From: Verrucomicrobiia bacterium
Lineage (GTDB): Bacteria; Verrucomicrobiota; Verrucomicrobiia; Limisphaerales; Pedosphaeraceae
Assembly (NCBI GenBank): GCA_036268055.1
Contig: DATAUW010000012.1
Coordinates: 62,001 to 126,000 of the forward strand
DNA length: 64,000 nt
Direction: 5' to 3'
Positions 8,724 to 17,413 of this stretch are shown here, in pieces. A program made the translations under genes and the position numbers. Numbering within the stretch: position 1 is the first letter of the stretch; the number at the start of each line of letters is the position of its first letter. The notes beneath the pieces are model-generated. The model was not told where the DNA came from. It worked only from the letters and a program-made list of their open reading frames with translations, and did not search any database.

Positions 8724-11009
8724 ATGAAAATTGCTTCGATTAAAAACTGCGTGGCCGCAATCGCTGGATTCCTTGCGATTCTATTGCTGGCGGGTTGTTA
8801 CACGAGTGTCACTATGCAAAAAGTCGGCCCGGACCATCCCAATCCCGAAGGTGTGCGGGTCAATCTTCCGGCTTCATTTTTAGTGGGCAGGCTGGATACA
8901 AACTTTGCCACTATTTCACTCACGTTGACGACCAATGATGTCAAGAATCCTCGCACATTTGTCACTACTCTTTTGTCCGGGGAAAGTCCGGTCATGGCTG
9001 ATCTCTTGAATAATTCAAAGGCGACAGCCGCAGCGTTGGCCAAAGATCGGGAAGCGTATGAAAACCAAAACGATCTATCGAATGCCCTTCATGACGTCGT
9101 GATCAAAGCGATGGATAATTTTATCCAGTTACCGGTCGCGGAACTGAGCCAGTTGACTAATCATCTGGATGCGAATGGTGTGCCCGTAGGACTGCTTAAG
9201 CATGCCGCCGATGGAAGCCCCAATGCGCAATTTGTGGCGCACGGGCTTCTGATGACGGGTTTTCCACAAGTTCTAAGTCCTTTAGCCACGGACATGAATC
9301 AGTTTGGTTTTCGGGATTTCGATGCCTTTGCCCGGCAGCTGCAATATCCCACGAACGCAGTGGCGATAAAGTTGTTTCAGTTGGTGGCGGAAGCGGACAA
9401 GCAAGCCAGGGCGGACCGCCAGGCGCCGCCAGAGCTGGCCTATGCGTTGACAGCCTATATTGAAAACAGCGACAAGGTAAATGCGCTGCCGTTTGATTTG
9501 GTAAAGCTCCTGAACAAATTGGTCCAGGGGAAAAAAATTGACCTGAGATTGGTATCCGAGGTGCGCCCGGTACGCATTAACGATGTGGTCGGACTTGTTT
9601 CGGCTCTGACAGAAAAGCGCGAAGATAACCAACCCCTTGAACAATTATGGACCGGTTTATTGGAGCCAGATCAGCAGACACTAAATAGTTTTCAAACTAA
9701 GCAATTCGATTCTGATCGGGCTGAGAGTATCCTGCTCGATGCCGTTGAACGGGCTTTGACTTCCTATGAAATTGGAAACAGAAAGCAAATGGTTGATGCG
9801 CTTGCCCCGTTTGTGTCGGCGAAGACCCTTTCTCCCGAAACGATTAACTTAGATAAATCCACGATTGGCGCCACTTCTCCGGCGCGTTTGAACCGCTGGG
9901 TTTTGCGCGATGCTTATCCTGATTTTTTGGGCCAGCCTGATTTGGCGAAAGTCATCTATGATGTGGAGACGTTGCCCGATCCCGACGAGGAATATGCCAT
10001 TTCCGCCGTGCAATTCCTGGCCAAACAAACCGTGGCTATTCATCGCACTCCCGAAATGTATTTGGCGGAGATTGATATGAATCAGGATTCCACGACGATC
10101 GCCGCAGCCGTCGCCGCGGGCACAGGCCAATATTTCCAAAGAAATCAAAGTTCTCAGGTCCAGCAAGCCACCAATACCAACGGCGTTACCACGACTACAG
10201 TAACCACGACTACCAGCACAGGTTCGGGTGGTGGTGGAGGCGGCGGTGGCGGAGGGGGTGGAGGTGGGGGCGGTAACAGCGGCAGTAGTGGAAGCGGCGG
10301 CGGTGGCAGCGGAAGTAGTGCCAATAACGGAGGCGGCAGCGGTTCGAACAGCGGCGGCGGTGGCGGTAACAATGGCGGTGGCGGCAGCACAACCAAACAG
10401 ACGGTCACCACTGCGCAAAGCAATGCTGCCCCGGCCGGGCCGATTGTCATCGTGTACCGGATGGTTGAGACTTCTTTGCCTGAGGATGATTTAGAGGCTT
10501 TGAAATTTTCAAAGGACAATTTTGTAGAGATTCAAGATCTGGTAAATAAACTAAGCCGAGACACGAACCAGTTGGCCTCACCATTGCAGGAAGTTGTGAT
10601 GAAAATCACCGAGCATCTTAACCAGGATGAATCTATAAAGTCTCTGGAGCATAAGCCTGTGCTCGAAAAACTGACCGCCATATTCAATCTCTTGCTGCTG
10701 GATAAAAAATTATGCACACAAGAATTGCTTAATAAATTCCACGCCTCGCCGCAGACGTTGAAACTCATGGCAGCGCGCACTCATGCGGCGCAGTCCCCAG
10801 CCGGCAAAGACCATGTGCCATTCGGCGTGGCGAATCTCATGCGGTTGAATCGAAGCTTTCTGCAAGATGTGTTTCCAAATTCTCTCACGACGGCTGGCAA
10901 CGTGAAGTTAGAGCAAGTGGGTTTTAAACTTTTCAACCTCTCCGACCGGGAAACGCCAGTGACGCCACCGGCAGCCACTTTAACGGGCTTGTTGCATCAA
11001 CAGAAATAA
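8724..11009 (+). CDS. Large lipoprotein with poly-glycine linker
   Basis: A 761-residue protein whose signal ends in the lipobox LLAGC. The region up to residue about 470 is helical and is followed by a Thr-rich stretch and then a Gly/Ser/Asn low-complexity linker of about 60 residues (bases 10222-10390). A second helical domain runs to the C-terminus. The two domains share a short motif, ARLNRWVLRDAYPDFL near residue 386 and MRLNRSFLQDVFPNSL near residue 704, which suggests that an ancestral unit was duplicated and joined by the glycine linker. I recognise no family. It follows the other lipoprotein gene by 40 bases. Confidence 0.65.
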   Translation: MKIASIKNCVAAIAGFLAILLLAGCYTSVTMQKVGPDHPNPEGVRVNLPASFLVGRLDTNFATISLTLTTNDVKNPRTFVTTLLSGESPVMADLLNNSKATAAALAKDREAYENQNDLSNALHDVVIKAMDNFIQLPVAELSQLTNHLDANGVPVGLLKHAADGSPNAQFVAHGLLMTGFPQVLSPLATDMNQFGFRDFDAFARQLQYPTNAVAIKLFQLVAEADKQARADRQAPPELAYALTAYIENSDKVNALPFDLVKLLNKLVQGKKIDLRLVSEVRPVRINDVVGLVSALTEKREDNQPLEQLWTGLLEPDQQTLNSFQTKQFDSDRAESILLDAVERALTSYEIGNRKQMVDALAPFVSAKTLSPETINLDKSTIGATSPARLNRWVLRDAYPDFLGQPDLAKVIYDVETLPDPDEEYAISAVQFLAKQTVAIHRTPEMYLAEIDMNQDSTTIAAAVAAGTGQYFQRNQSSQVQQATNTNGVTTTTVTTTTSTGSGGGGGGGGGGGGGGGGNSGSSGSGGGGSGSSANNGGGSGSNSGGGGGNNGGGGSTTKQTVTTAQSNAAPAGPIVIVYRMVETSLPEDDLEALKFSKDNFVEIQDLVNKLSRDTNQLASPLQEVVMKITEHLNQDESIKSLEHKPVLEKLTAIFNLLLLDKKLCTQELLNKFHASPQTLKLMAARTHAAQSPAGKDHVPFGVANLMRLNRSFLQDVFPNSLTTAGNVKLEQVGFKLFNLSDRETPVTPPAATLTGLLHQQK
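10222..10390 (+). repeat. GGN low-complexity tract encoding poly-Gly/Ser/Asn
   Basis: About 170 bases of GGT/GGC/GGA codons with interspersed AGC and AAC codons. It encodes a flexible linker inside the lipoprotein. Codons are mixed, but the tract is the most repetitive DNA in the neighbourhood and is a candidate for length variation between strains. Confidence 0.85.
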
Positions 11010-11034
11010 CGCCGCTAAACTGTAAATTACGTCC

Positions 11035-12306
11035 TCACTTCGCTTTGGACGGAAGCGCTTCGCCACTGGAGGGCGATGGGGAATTTCCCACCTTCTTTTC
11101 CACGTCCTGCACCTGGACGGGCTTGCCGATGTTCGGCACCAGCGCGCGGATGAAGGCATTCTTCAACAAATTGCCCACAGCGGGAAAAACTCCCACGTGG
11201 CTGTTCGTGTAACTTCCCGAAATCGGAATCTGCGTGGCGAGCTGATCATGCGGATGATTTTTAAATCCGGCGCTCAAAGTCCCAAGGATTCCTTCCCAGA
11301 AAATTTGCAAAATGTTTTTCTTCCGTTCTTTGTCCCACGCGAACACATCCAGGTTTTGAAACAGGACTTTGATGAAGCCCTGATAATTTCCATCCACCGA
11401 CGCCACAGAAGTGAAAAGCGAAAACCGCCCTTTCTCGACATCCGCTTTTGCGTACGCCCGGAGAAAATCATTCAGCGCGGTCAGGTCCACATTTGTGAGC
11501 GTGGCATTGATTTCATAAGTCGGGCGCAATGCCAGCGGGTCGAGCTTCACCGCCATGGTAAACTGGCCATCGCCCAGCGCCTGCGCGCGCGCGGTGACGC
11601 CCGCCGGAAGTTTTTCCTTTTTATCGCGCGTATTGGTGAGGTTTGTCGCCACGAGATAAAGATTGGTGATGTAAATATCCACCGGCTTGGATTTGAAGAA
11701 ATCTTTGAAATGCACGTTGCCATTGCGGATTTCAAATTGGTTCAAATCGAACGGATAAAAACTCTGCACGGTTTTTTCCCAGGGCTGACCTTTGCCGGAT
11801 TGGCTTTCCTTGTCGGTGGGACCGGAGACGAAGTTTAATTGCGGTTCTTCCACCGCGATCTCGCCCACCACCGAGCCGTGAAAGAGTTCGCGCCATTGTA
11901 ATGAAATATCAATCGCGGGCGCAGAAAAAAACGGGACGGGCACGGCGCCGCCGGTTTTGGAGATTTGCAGGTCGCGGATTTTATACGCCCCGCGCCAAAG
12001 ATGAATATCAATCGCGTTCACGTGGCCGGTATATTCGGGCAACTTGGCGAGTTGTTTATTGACGTAATCCCTCACGATGTAAGGCATCGCGATGCGCAAG
12101 GCGCCGAGCAGAACAATGATGGAAATTATTGTGATTTGGATCTTGAGGCCCAGATGTTGCCAGCGTTTCTTCAACCCGCGCGGTTTTGATTTGTTGGCGG
12201 GCTCGGAATTTTTTGAGGGAAGTGGCGCGTCACTGGAATCACTTCTGCGAAAAGTCAATTCTTCAGAACGGCGATGGTCAGACAAGTGCGTTTTATCTGT
12301 TTTCAC
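11035..12306 (-). CDS. DUF748 (AsmA-like) family protein
   Basis: A 423-residue protein. A charged N-terminus of about 50 residues is followed by a membrane helix (IQITIISIIVLLGALRIAM, about residues 54-72) and then a DUF748-type beta-rich domain with the characteristic HVNAIDIHLWRGAYKIRDLQ and SVVGEIAVEEPQLNFV segments. AsmA/DUF748 proteins are inner-membrane-anchored periplasmic proteins linked to envelope lipid and outer-membrane homeostasis; that role is from the family. It follows the AI-2E-type transporter gene by 18 bases on the same strand, so the two are likely co-transcribed. Confidence 0.85.
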   Translation of the reverse strand: MKTDKTHLSDHRRSEELTFRRSDSSDAPLPSKNSEPANKSKPRGLKKRWQHLGLKIQITIISIIVLLGALRIAMPYIVRDYVNKQLAKLPEYTGHVNAIDIHLWRGAYKIRDLQISKTGGAVPVPFFSAPAIDISLQWRELFHGSVVGEIAVEEPQLNFVSGPTDKESQSGKGQPWEKTVQSFYPFDLNQFEIRNGNVHFKDFFKSKPVDIYITNLYLVATNLTNTRDKKEKLPAGVTARAQALGDGQFTMAVKLDPLALRPTYEINATLTNVDLTALNDFLRAYAKADVEKGRFSLFTSVASVDGNYQGFIKVLFQNLDVFAWDKERKKNILQIFWEGILGTLSAGFKNHPHDQLATQIPISGSYTNSHVGVFPAVGNLLKNAFIRALVPNIGKPVQVQDVEKKVGNSPSPSSGEALPSKAK

Positions 12307-12324
12307 GAGAGCAGGGAGGTTCGT

Positions 12325-13455
12325 TTATAAAAACCGGCAGCCAAACGAGAACGCGGGCACCCGCTGGCAAATGACTTTCATCGAGATCAAGATGGGCACG
12401 GCGAGCAGCGCGCCCAGCACGCCCCACAAACATATTCCGAAAAGCAGCGCGACAAAAATGACCAGCGGACTCATCGTGAAATGTTTTCCCAGTAAAATCG
12501 GCGTGATGAAATCCGCTTCAGCGATGTGCAAAATCAAATACCACGCCGCCGGCAACAGGCCTTTCGGCAACGAATCCGCCGTGAGCACGCCGACTGCGGC
12601 GATGATGATGATCCCGACGATGGGGCCAAAATAAGGAATGTAATTCAACAGCGCCGCGAGCAATCCCCACAGCGCCGCGTTGGGAACGCCAAGAAAATAC
12701 AATCCGGTGCCGACACAAATTCCCAACGTGAAATTGATCCACGAAACCGTGAAGAGATAATTCGAGATGGTCTGCTGGACTTCCTGGGCGATGCTTACTG
12801 CGCGATGCTTGTCACGGATGCCATCGCCGTCAAAGATCTTGTTCAAAAAAGCGTCGCCCATCGCGAGAAACATATAGAGCAAAATCGTGGTCTCGATAAA
12901 GCCGCCCAAAAACCCCGCCGTCCAGTTGATGGCCTTGGTCGGATCGGAAGCTTCCTTAACCTGTACCGGGGCTTGTTTGGTTGTTGATTCGCCGGTTTGA
13001 CTGAGCATATCCGTGGCCTGTTTGATTTTTTCCGTGGGCAGCATTTTATCCATGCGTTCGCGCAACTGCCCGATGCTCTGCGGCGCGTTGCTGATCCACT
13101 TCATGGCGGGCTGGCTCAATTCCACAAATCCGAAAGCGAGGATCGCGAGCAGGACGCCGACGATCACGCCGGCGCCGACCACGCGCGGGACGCGCCACCG
13201 CATCTGCCAAAGGAGAAGCGGCTTGAGCGCCATCGCGCCGACTGCGGCCAGCGACACCGGCAAAAAAACCGTGCGCGCAAAATATAGAAACCCGATAATG
13301 CCCAGCGCCGTCAAAATGCTCACGTGGGACGCGAGCGAATGGGCGGGTGCGCGGCTGGTTAATTTATCTTCGTCAAGGTCTTCTCCCTTATGCCACGTGC
13401 TGAAACCGGATGAAACCGATTCATCGTGAGCACTGACTTTTTTTACAGCACGCAT
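12325..13455 (-). CDS. AI-2E family transporter (PerM/YdiK-like permease)
   Basis: A 376-residue integral membrane protein with a hydrophilic N-terminus of about 40 residues. A pair of membrane helices comes next (ILTALGIIGFLYFARTVFLP and a following helix), then a soluble segment of about 100 residues and a C-terminal helix bundle. The latter carries the family signatures NYIPYFGPIVGIIIIA and a final GVLGALLAVPILISMKVI. The family was named for autoinducer-2 export, but most members have other or unknown substrates, so no substrate is claimed here. It is followed directly by the DUF748 gene. Confidence 0.88.
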   Translation of the reverse strand: MRAVKKVSAHDESVSSGFSTWHKGEDLDEDKLTSRAPAHSLASHVSILTALGIIGFLYFARTVFLPVSLAAVGAMALKPLLLWQMRWRVPRVVGAGVIVGVLLAILAFGFVELSQPAMKWISNAPQSIGQLRERMDKMLPTEKIKQATDMLSQTGESTTKQAPVQVKEASDPTKAINWTAGFLGGFIETTILLYMFLAMGDAFLNKIFDGDGIRDKHRAVSIAQEVQQTISNYLFTVSWINFTLGICVGTGLYFLGVPNAALWGLLAALLNYIPYFGPIVGIIIIAAVGVLTADSLPKGLLPAAWYLILHIAEADFITPILLGKHFTMSPLVIFVALLFGICLWGVLGALLAVPILISMKVICQRVPAFSFGCRFL

Positions 13456-13618
13456 AAATTTTTTCGATTATCCATTCAGACTCGCGGACCGTTGTATCTT
13501 CGCAGGAGAAGTGCCAAGCGCTAACGCGCGATAACCAGTTGAGAGCATGGACTAAATTTTTCTGAACCTCTGGCTTGGGGTGCAAAATGCGGCTTCATAG
13601 GCAATTTGCCGGGGCAGG

Positions 13619-15301
13619 TCATTCATTGCGGCGCTTGCGCTTGTCTTTATAATCTTTGATGAGGATCGTCAAAATCAACCAGCCGGACCCTATCAAGGCG
13701 ATGAGAAAACAGACCATTGCCACCCCCGGATAGCCGAACAGCTTGAAGCCCGCGCTGTTCACTTGCATGAGCAGCGAGGCGCCGATGATCAGGGCGGCCA
13801 GGATGACGCCGGTGGTGATGCGGTTGGCGATTTTTTCAAAACCGTTGAGCAAATGATGGGCATCGGGAGTCTTGACGTTCAGTTGCAATTCCGCGTTGGC
13901 GGCGGCATCGAGGAGTTTGTTGACGCGTTCCGGCAAGCCGCCCACAAAATCCTTCATCTCCAGGAATGAGCCGAATAGTTTCGCGGGCGACGCATTCCTG
14001 AGCAAGCGATTCGTCATGATCTTTGTCGAGTTGCGGCGGATCGAGGCGTTTGGATTAAAGTTTGGCGACAGAATTTTTCCGATTTGGTCGAGCTGCATCA
14101 GCGTCTTGCCCAGGATGGTCAGTTCGGATGGGCAATAGAGGCCGGTTTCGGCGGAGATGCGTCCCACCTGCAACAGCGAAAGGCCAACGTCTTTTTGCTG
14201 GATGCTTTTGTTGTTTTGCTCCGCGACCAGGAGCCCGACTTGTTTGCGAAAATCCGTATCGTCGAAGTCGTCCGTCGTCTGACTGACGCGCAGGACAATT
14301 TTGGCGACGTCATCACCGTTGCCATCGCTGACCGCAAGCAGCAGCCGCAAAAGATTTTCCTGCATGCCAGGCGTTACGCGGCCGACCATGCCCAGATCAA
14401 GCAGGGCGAGTTTGCTATCTTCAGTCAAAAAAACATTCCCGGGATGCGGATCCGCATGAAAAAAACCGTCCACCAAAACCTGCTTGAGATAGGCCTCGAA
14501 TAATTGTTCAGCGAGGGCATCGCCTTCGATGTCGAGGCGCACGAGCGGACTGAGGCTCGTGATCTTCGTTCCGCTTACGTAATCCATCGTGAGCACATCG
14601 CGCGAGCAATAACCCTGGACTGGCAAGGGCACCAAAATGCGATCGAACTCGCGAAGGTTTGCGGAGAGCGTCGTAAGGTTCGCGGCTTCGCGTTGATAAT
14701 CGAGTTCCTGCATGAGCGTGACCTTGAACTCAGAAAGAACCTTTACGAATTGATAACGGTGGCCGACGTCGGTGTGCTCGTCAAAAAATGCCGCGATCTC
14801 CTCCAACGCCTCAAAGTCTTCGGCGATTTGCGTACGAATATCCGGCCGCTGCACTTTCACCACTACGGGCCGGCCATCGCGCAACGCGGCGCGGTGGACT
14901 TGCCCAAGCGAAGCCGCCGCCATTTGTTGTTCTTCAAAAAATGAAAATGCCTTGGAGATGCGCGTGCCCAATTCGCCCGCGACGATGCGTTCCACGTCCG
15001 CATACGGAAATGGTTTTACTTTGTCCTGGAGACGCGAGAGCGCTTTGAGATAGGGCTCAGGTAAAAGATCGGGGCGGCTGGAAAGCAGTTGACCAAGCTT
15101 GACGAAAGTCGGTCCCATCTTTTCCAAATCATCGGCCAGCTCGTCTGGTCGGGGCTCGCCCGGTTTTGAAGGAAGCGCCCCAGCCCCGGCAAGGCTTTCC
15201 AAGTCGAATTCCTTAGCCAAGTCGGATCGGCCATATTTGAAAAGCAAAAGCGCAATATCTTTATAGCGCTTCAGATGATGCGGTTTAAAGGACAGCTTCA
15301 T
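13619..15301 (-). CDS. ABC1/UbiB family atypical kinase
   Basis: A 560-residue protein with the ABC1 (AarF/UbiB/ADCK) hallmarks: the KxGQ-motif segment FVKLGQLLSSRPDLLP at about residues 70-85, the VVVKVQRP lysine loop, and HADPHPGNVFLTED followed by LLDLGMVG (the catalytic and metal-binding loops) near residues 280-300. Two C-terminal membrane helices end in a basic tail. The family supports isoprenoid-quinone biosynthesis or lipid handling through an ATPase-like activity; which one applies here is unknown. It stands alone with about 160 bases of spacer before the AI-2E gene. Confidence 0.9.
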   Translation of the reverse strand: MKLSFKPHHLKRYKDIALLLFKYGRSDLAKEFDLESLAGAGALPSKPGEPRPDELADDLEKMGPTFVKLGQLLSSRPDLLPEPYLKALSRLQDKVKPFPYADVERIVAGELGTRISKAFSFFEEQQMAAASLGQVHRAALRDGRPVVVKVQRPDIRTQIAEDFEALEEIAAFFDEHTDVGHRYQFVKVLSEFKVTLMQELDYQREAANLTTLSANLREFDRILVPLPVQGYCSRDVLTMDYVSGTKITSLSPLVRLDIEGDALAEQLFEAYLKQVLVDGFFHADPHPGNVFLTEDSKLALLDLGMVGRVTPGMQENLLRLLLAVSDGNGDDVAKIVLRVSQTTDDFDDTDFRKQVGLLVAEQNNKSIQQKDVGLSLLQVGRISAETGLYCPSELTILGKTLMQLDQIGKILSPNFNPNASIRRNSTKIMTNRLLRNASPAKLFGSFLEMKDFVGGLPERVNKLLDAAANAELQLNVKTPDAHHLLNGFEKIANRITTGVILAALIIGASLLMQVNSAGFKLFGYPGVAMVCFLIALIGSGWLILTILIKDYKDKRKRRNE

Positions 15302-15606
15302 AAATGATGTCTTACAGGTAAACCTTGGTTCAGCAGGCAGTATGCCGATGGGCGCTTTTCCGCGAGCACTAATTATCCCCCTAAAACAAAGCTATTCCCG
15401 CAAAACAACTTTGCGTGAAAACCAAACCGGCGCATTTCGCAACCGGGCGGTGCTGCAAAATGCGAATGGAACTAAGTCGAAAATGTTTGTTCTACAGTTT
15501 AAACGAATAAATTCAGGCTTTTTGCCCGCTTGTAGAGTATGCGCCTAGTTGGCACGATGAGAGCTAATAGACTCACGATACGCAAATAAATTAACAACCT
15601 ACTAAT
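15302..15606. other. Intergenic region without a supported gene
   Basis: This spacer lies between the divergent ABC1-kinase and BON-lipoprotein genes. It is AT-rich, with no domain-bearing ORF and no clear RNA structure. Promoters for both flanking genes are expected. Confidence 0.45.
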
Positions 15607-15927
15607 ATGAAAAGAATTAACTGCTTAACCGCCGCCCTGTTTCTTGCCACGGTCACCGTTGTGGGAGTCACCGGCTGTGCGGGCGACCGTTATAATCAAA
15701 GCACGGGCGAACACATTGACGACGCGGCCACGACTTCCCGGGTGAAGGGTTCGCTGGGCAACGACACCATGTACAAATATCCCGATGTGCATGTGACTAC
15801 TTTCAAAGGCACCGTGCAACTGAGCGGTTTCGTGGATACGCGGGCGCAAAAATCGCAGGCCGGAATCCTGGCAAAAAGTACCGAAGGCGTGAAGGATGTG
15901 GTGAATAACATCAGCGTCAAAGAATAA
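15607..15927 (+). CDS. BON-domain lipoprotein
   Basis: A 106-residue protein. The signal peptide ends in a lipobox-like VTGC (Cys at about residue 24). The mature part is one BON domain, with DAATTSRVKGSLGND, VHVTTFKGTVQLSGFVDT and the closing VKDVVNNISVKE, the usual phospholipid-binding fold found in OsmY-like and related periplasmic proteins. It is likely periplasmic and stress-related by analogy. A strong terminator follows. Confidence 0.88.
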   Translation: MKRINCLTAALFLATVTVVGVTGCAGDRYNQSTGEHIDDAATTSRVKGSLGNDTMYKYPDVHVTTFKGTVQLSGFVDTRAQKSQAGILAKSTEGVKDVVNNISVKE

Positions 15928-15948
15928 TTCGCACGACTAATCTCGCAA

Positions 15949-15982
15949 GCGCGGATGACTTCACGTCGTCCGCGCTTTCTTA
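15949..15982 (+). terminator. Rho-independent terminator of the BON-lipoprotein gene
   Basis: An 11-bp stem GCGCGGATGAC/GTCGTCCGCGC (one G-T wobble) with a 5-base loop is followed by TTTCTTATTT. It lies 22 bases after the stop codon. Confidence 0.85.
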
Positions 15983-16103
15983 TTTGTGGAGGGCGACAAT
16001 GATCGAAATGTGACCAAGCCACTCTACTTCAAGAACAGTGCTCAGATGCCCGCACTTAGGGAAGTTCACAACTTGAGATTGCGAGGGAAACGCGTATAAC
16101 AAG

Positions 16104-16997
16104 ATGATGACAAATCAGTTTGTGTTTCTGGCGATGGTTTCGGCGGGGGCATTGGCGATGGCGGGTTGTGCGCTTGCGGCTCCGGGTACGAACGCGAATT
16201 TCGAGAATTATGTGCTCGATTTCAACACGCCGGTGGATCCGGCGCTGCAATCGGCATTGGAAAAAATAGACGCGGAGATCCGCGCGAAATATGGATTGGC
16301 CACGGAACAAACTTCGGTGGGCGTGCTGGATTTGCGGACGCTGCGCTGGGCGGCCATTCATCCCGATCAGGAGGAGTATGGCGCAAGCGTGCCCAAGATC
16401 GGAATCCTGCTCGCGTATTTTCAACTACATCCCGGCGCGGCGACGAACCTCGATCAACCGACCCGTCACGAGCTTGGCCTAATGGCCAAGGCTTCGGACA
16501 ATGACCTGGCCGCGAAATTTTCGCAGCAACTTGGCCTCAAGGAAATCCAGCGCGTATTGCAGCAATATAATTTATATGACGCGAACCACGGCGGCGGCAT
16601 TTGGGTTGGCAAACATTACGGCGTGACGGGCGAGCGTTATCCCGACCCGGTCGGCAATAATTCCCACGCGGCGACGGTGCGCCAACTCCTGCGTTATTTC
16701 CTGATGCTCGAACAGGGCAAGCTCGTTTCGCCCGCGGCATCCAAAACGATGCGCGAGATTTTTCTATCGCCGGATATTCCGGCGGATGACATCAAGTTCG
16801 TCAAGGGTCTCGATGGGCGCGGCTTGGAAATTATTCGCAAATGGGGTTCCTGGGAGGATTGGCTGCACGACAGCGCGGTCATCACGGGTCCGGGACGGCA
16901 TTACATTCTAGCGGCGCTCACGAAGACGCCCAAGGGCGATGAGTATCTCGTGGACTTGTCGAAGGCGGTGGATGATTTGATGGCGGCGCAACCCTGA
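16104..16997 (+). CDS. Class A beta-lactamase-fold serine hydrolase, lipoprotein
   Basis: A 297-residue protein. The signal peptide has a lipobox-like LAMAGC (Cys22). The catalytic motifs of the serine beta-lactamase/transpeptidase fold are visible: SVPK (Ser95, Lys98) and SDN (131-133). The third box, normally KTG, reads KWG (246-248). No obvious class A omega-loop ExxLN is seen. This points to a beta-lactamase-related hydrolase whose penicillinase activity is unproven; a peptidoglycan or ester substrate is equally possible. It stands alone and converges on speD. Confidence 0.82.
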   Translation: MMTNQFVFLAMVSAGALAMAGCALAAPGTNANFENYVLDFNTPVDPALQSALEKIDAEIRAKYGLATEQTSVGVLDLRTLRWAAIHPDQEEYGASVPKIGILLAYFQLHPGAATNLDQPTRHELGLMAKASDNDLAAKFSQQLGLKEIQRVLQQYNLYDANHGGGIWVGKHYGVTGERYPDPVGNNSHAATVRQLLRYFLMLEQGKLVSPAASKTMREIFLSPDIPADDIKFVKGLDGRGLEIIRKWGSWEDWLHDSAVITGPGRHYILAALTKTPKGDEYLVDLSKAVDDLMAAQP

Positions 16998-17034
16998 TCA
17001 AAGGAAATGCGCGCCCCGCTTTTGTAAACCCTTA

Positions 17035-17409
17035 TTAAGCGGGCATTGCGCGGGCTTTTTTGCTGCGCGGGCCGCGGGAGAAAGATTTTGATTTGACGCG
17101 CGCGGAGGAAAGACCGCGTTTCAAGGCGTCGCGAATCGCGTCGTGGTCGAGCTTCGCGCTGCACGAAAAAATATCCACCGCCGCGTAACCATGCTCCGGC
17201 CACGTGTGAATCGTCACGTGCGATTCGGTGATAACGATGACCCCGCTCACGCCGTAAGGACTGAAATTGTGAAACACCTCTTTGACAATCGTGCCGCCGC
17301 CTTTGAGAACGGATTCGTGCATGAGCGTTTTGACCTGGCGCGAGTGTTTTAGCTCGGCCGGATTGCAGTCGTAAAACTCCAACAACGTGTGCAGTGAAAG
17401 TGAGCGCAT
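17035..17409 (-). CDS. speD: S-adenosylmethionine decarboxylase proenzyme
   Basis: A 124-residue protein of the short bacterial class 1B type. The self-cleavage site lies between Glu62 and Ser63 in TESHVTIHTWPEHGYAAVD. Ser63 (pyruvoyl precursor), His68 and Cys83 fall at the same positions as in the Thermotoga enzyme. It makes decarboxylated SAM, the aminopropyl donor for spermidine synthesis. The ATG at 17409 was chosen over the longer frame because it is 4 bases after the preceding gene's stop and gives the family N-terminus. An unusual basic C-terminal tail (SKSFSRGPRSKKARAM) extends past the core. It is the last gene of the polyamine operon. Confidence 0.93.
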   Translation of the reverse strand: MRSLSLHTLLEFYDCNPAELKHSRQVKTLMHESVLKGGGTIVKEVFHNFSPYGVSGVIVITESHVTIHTWPEHGYAAVDIFSCSAKLDHDAIRDALKRGLSSARVKSKSFSRGPRSKKARAMPA

Positions 17410-17413
17410 TTTA

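Noticed and set aside
17000-17045. CCCGCTT...AAGCGGG hairpin as a terminator between convergent genes
   Set aside because: The stem is short with a long loop and has no T-tract on either strand.
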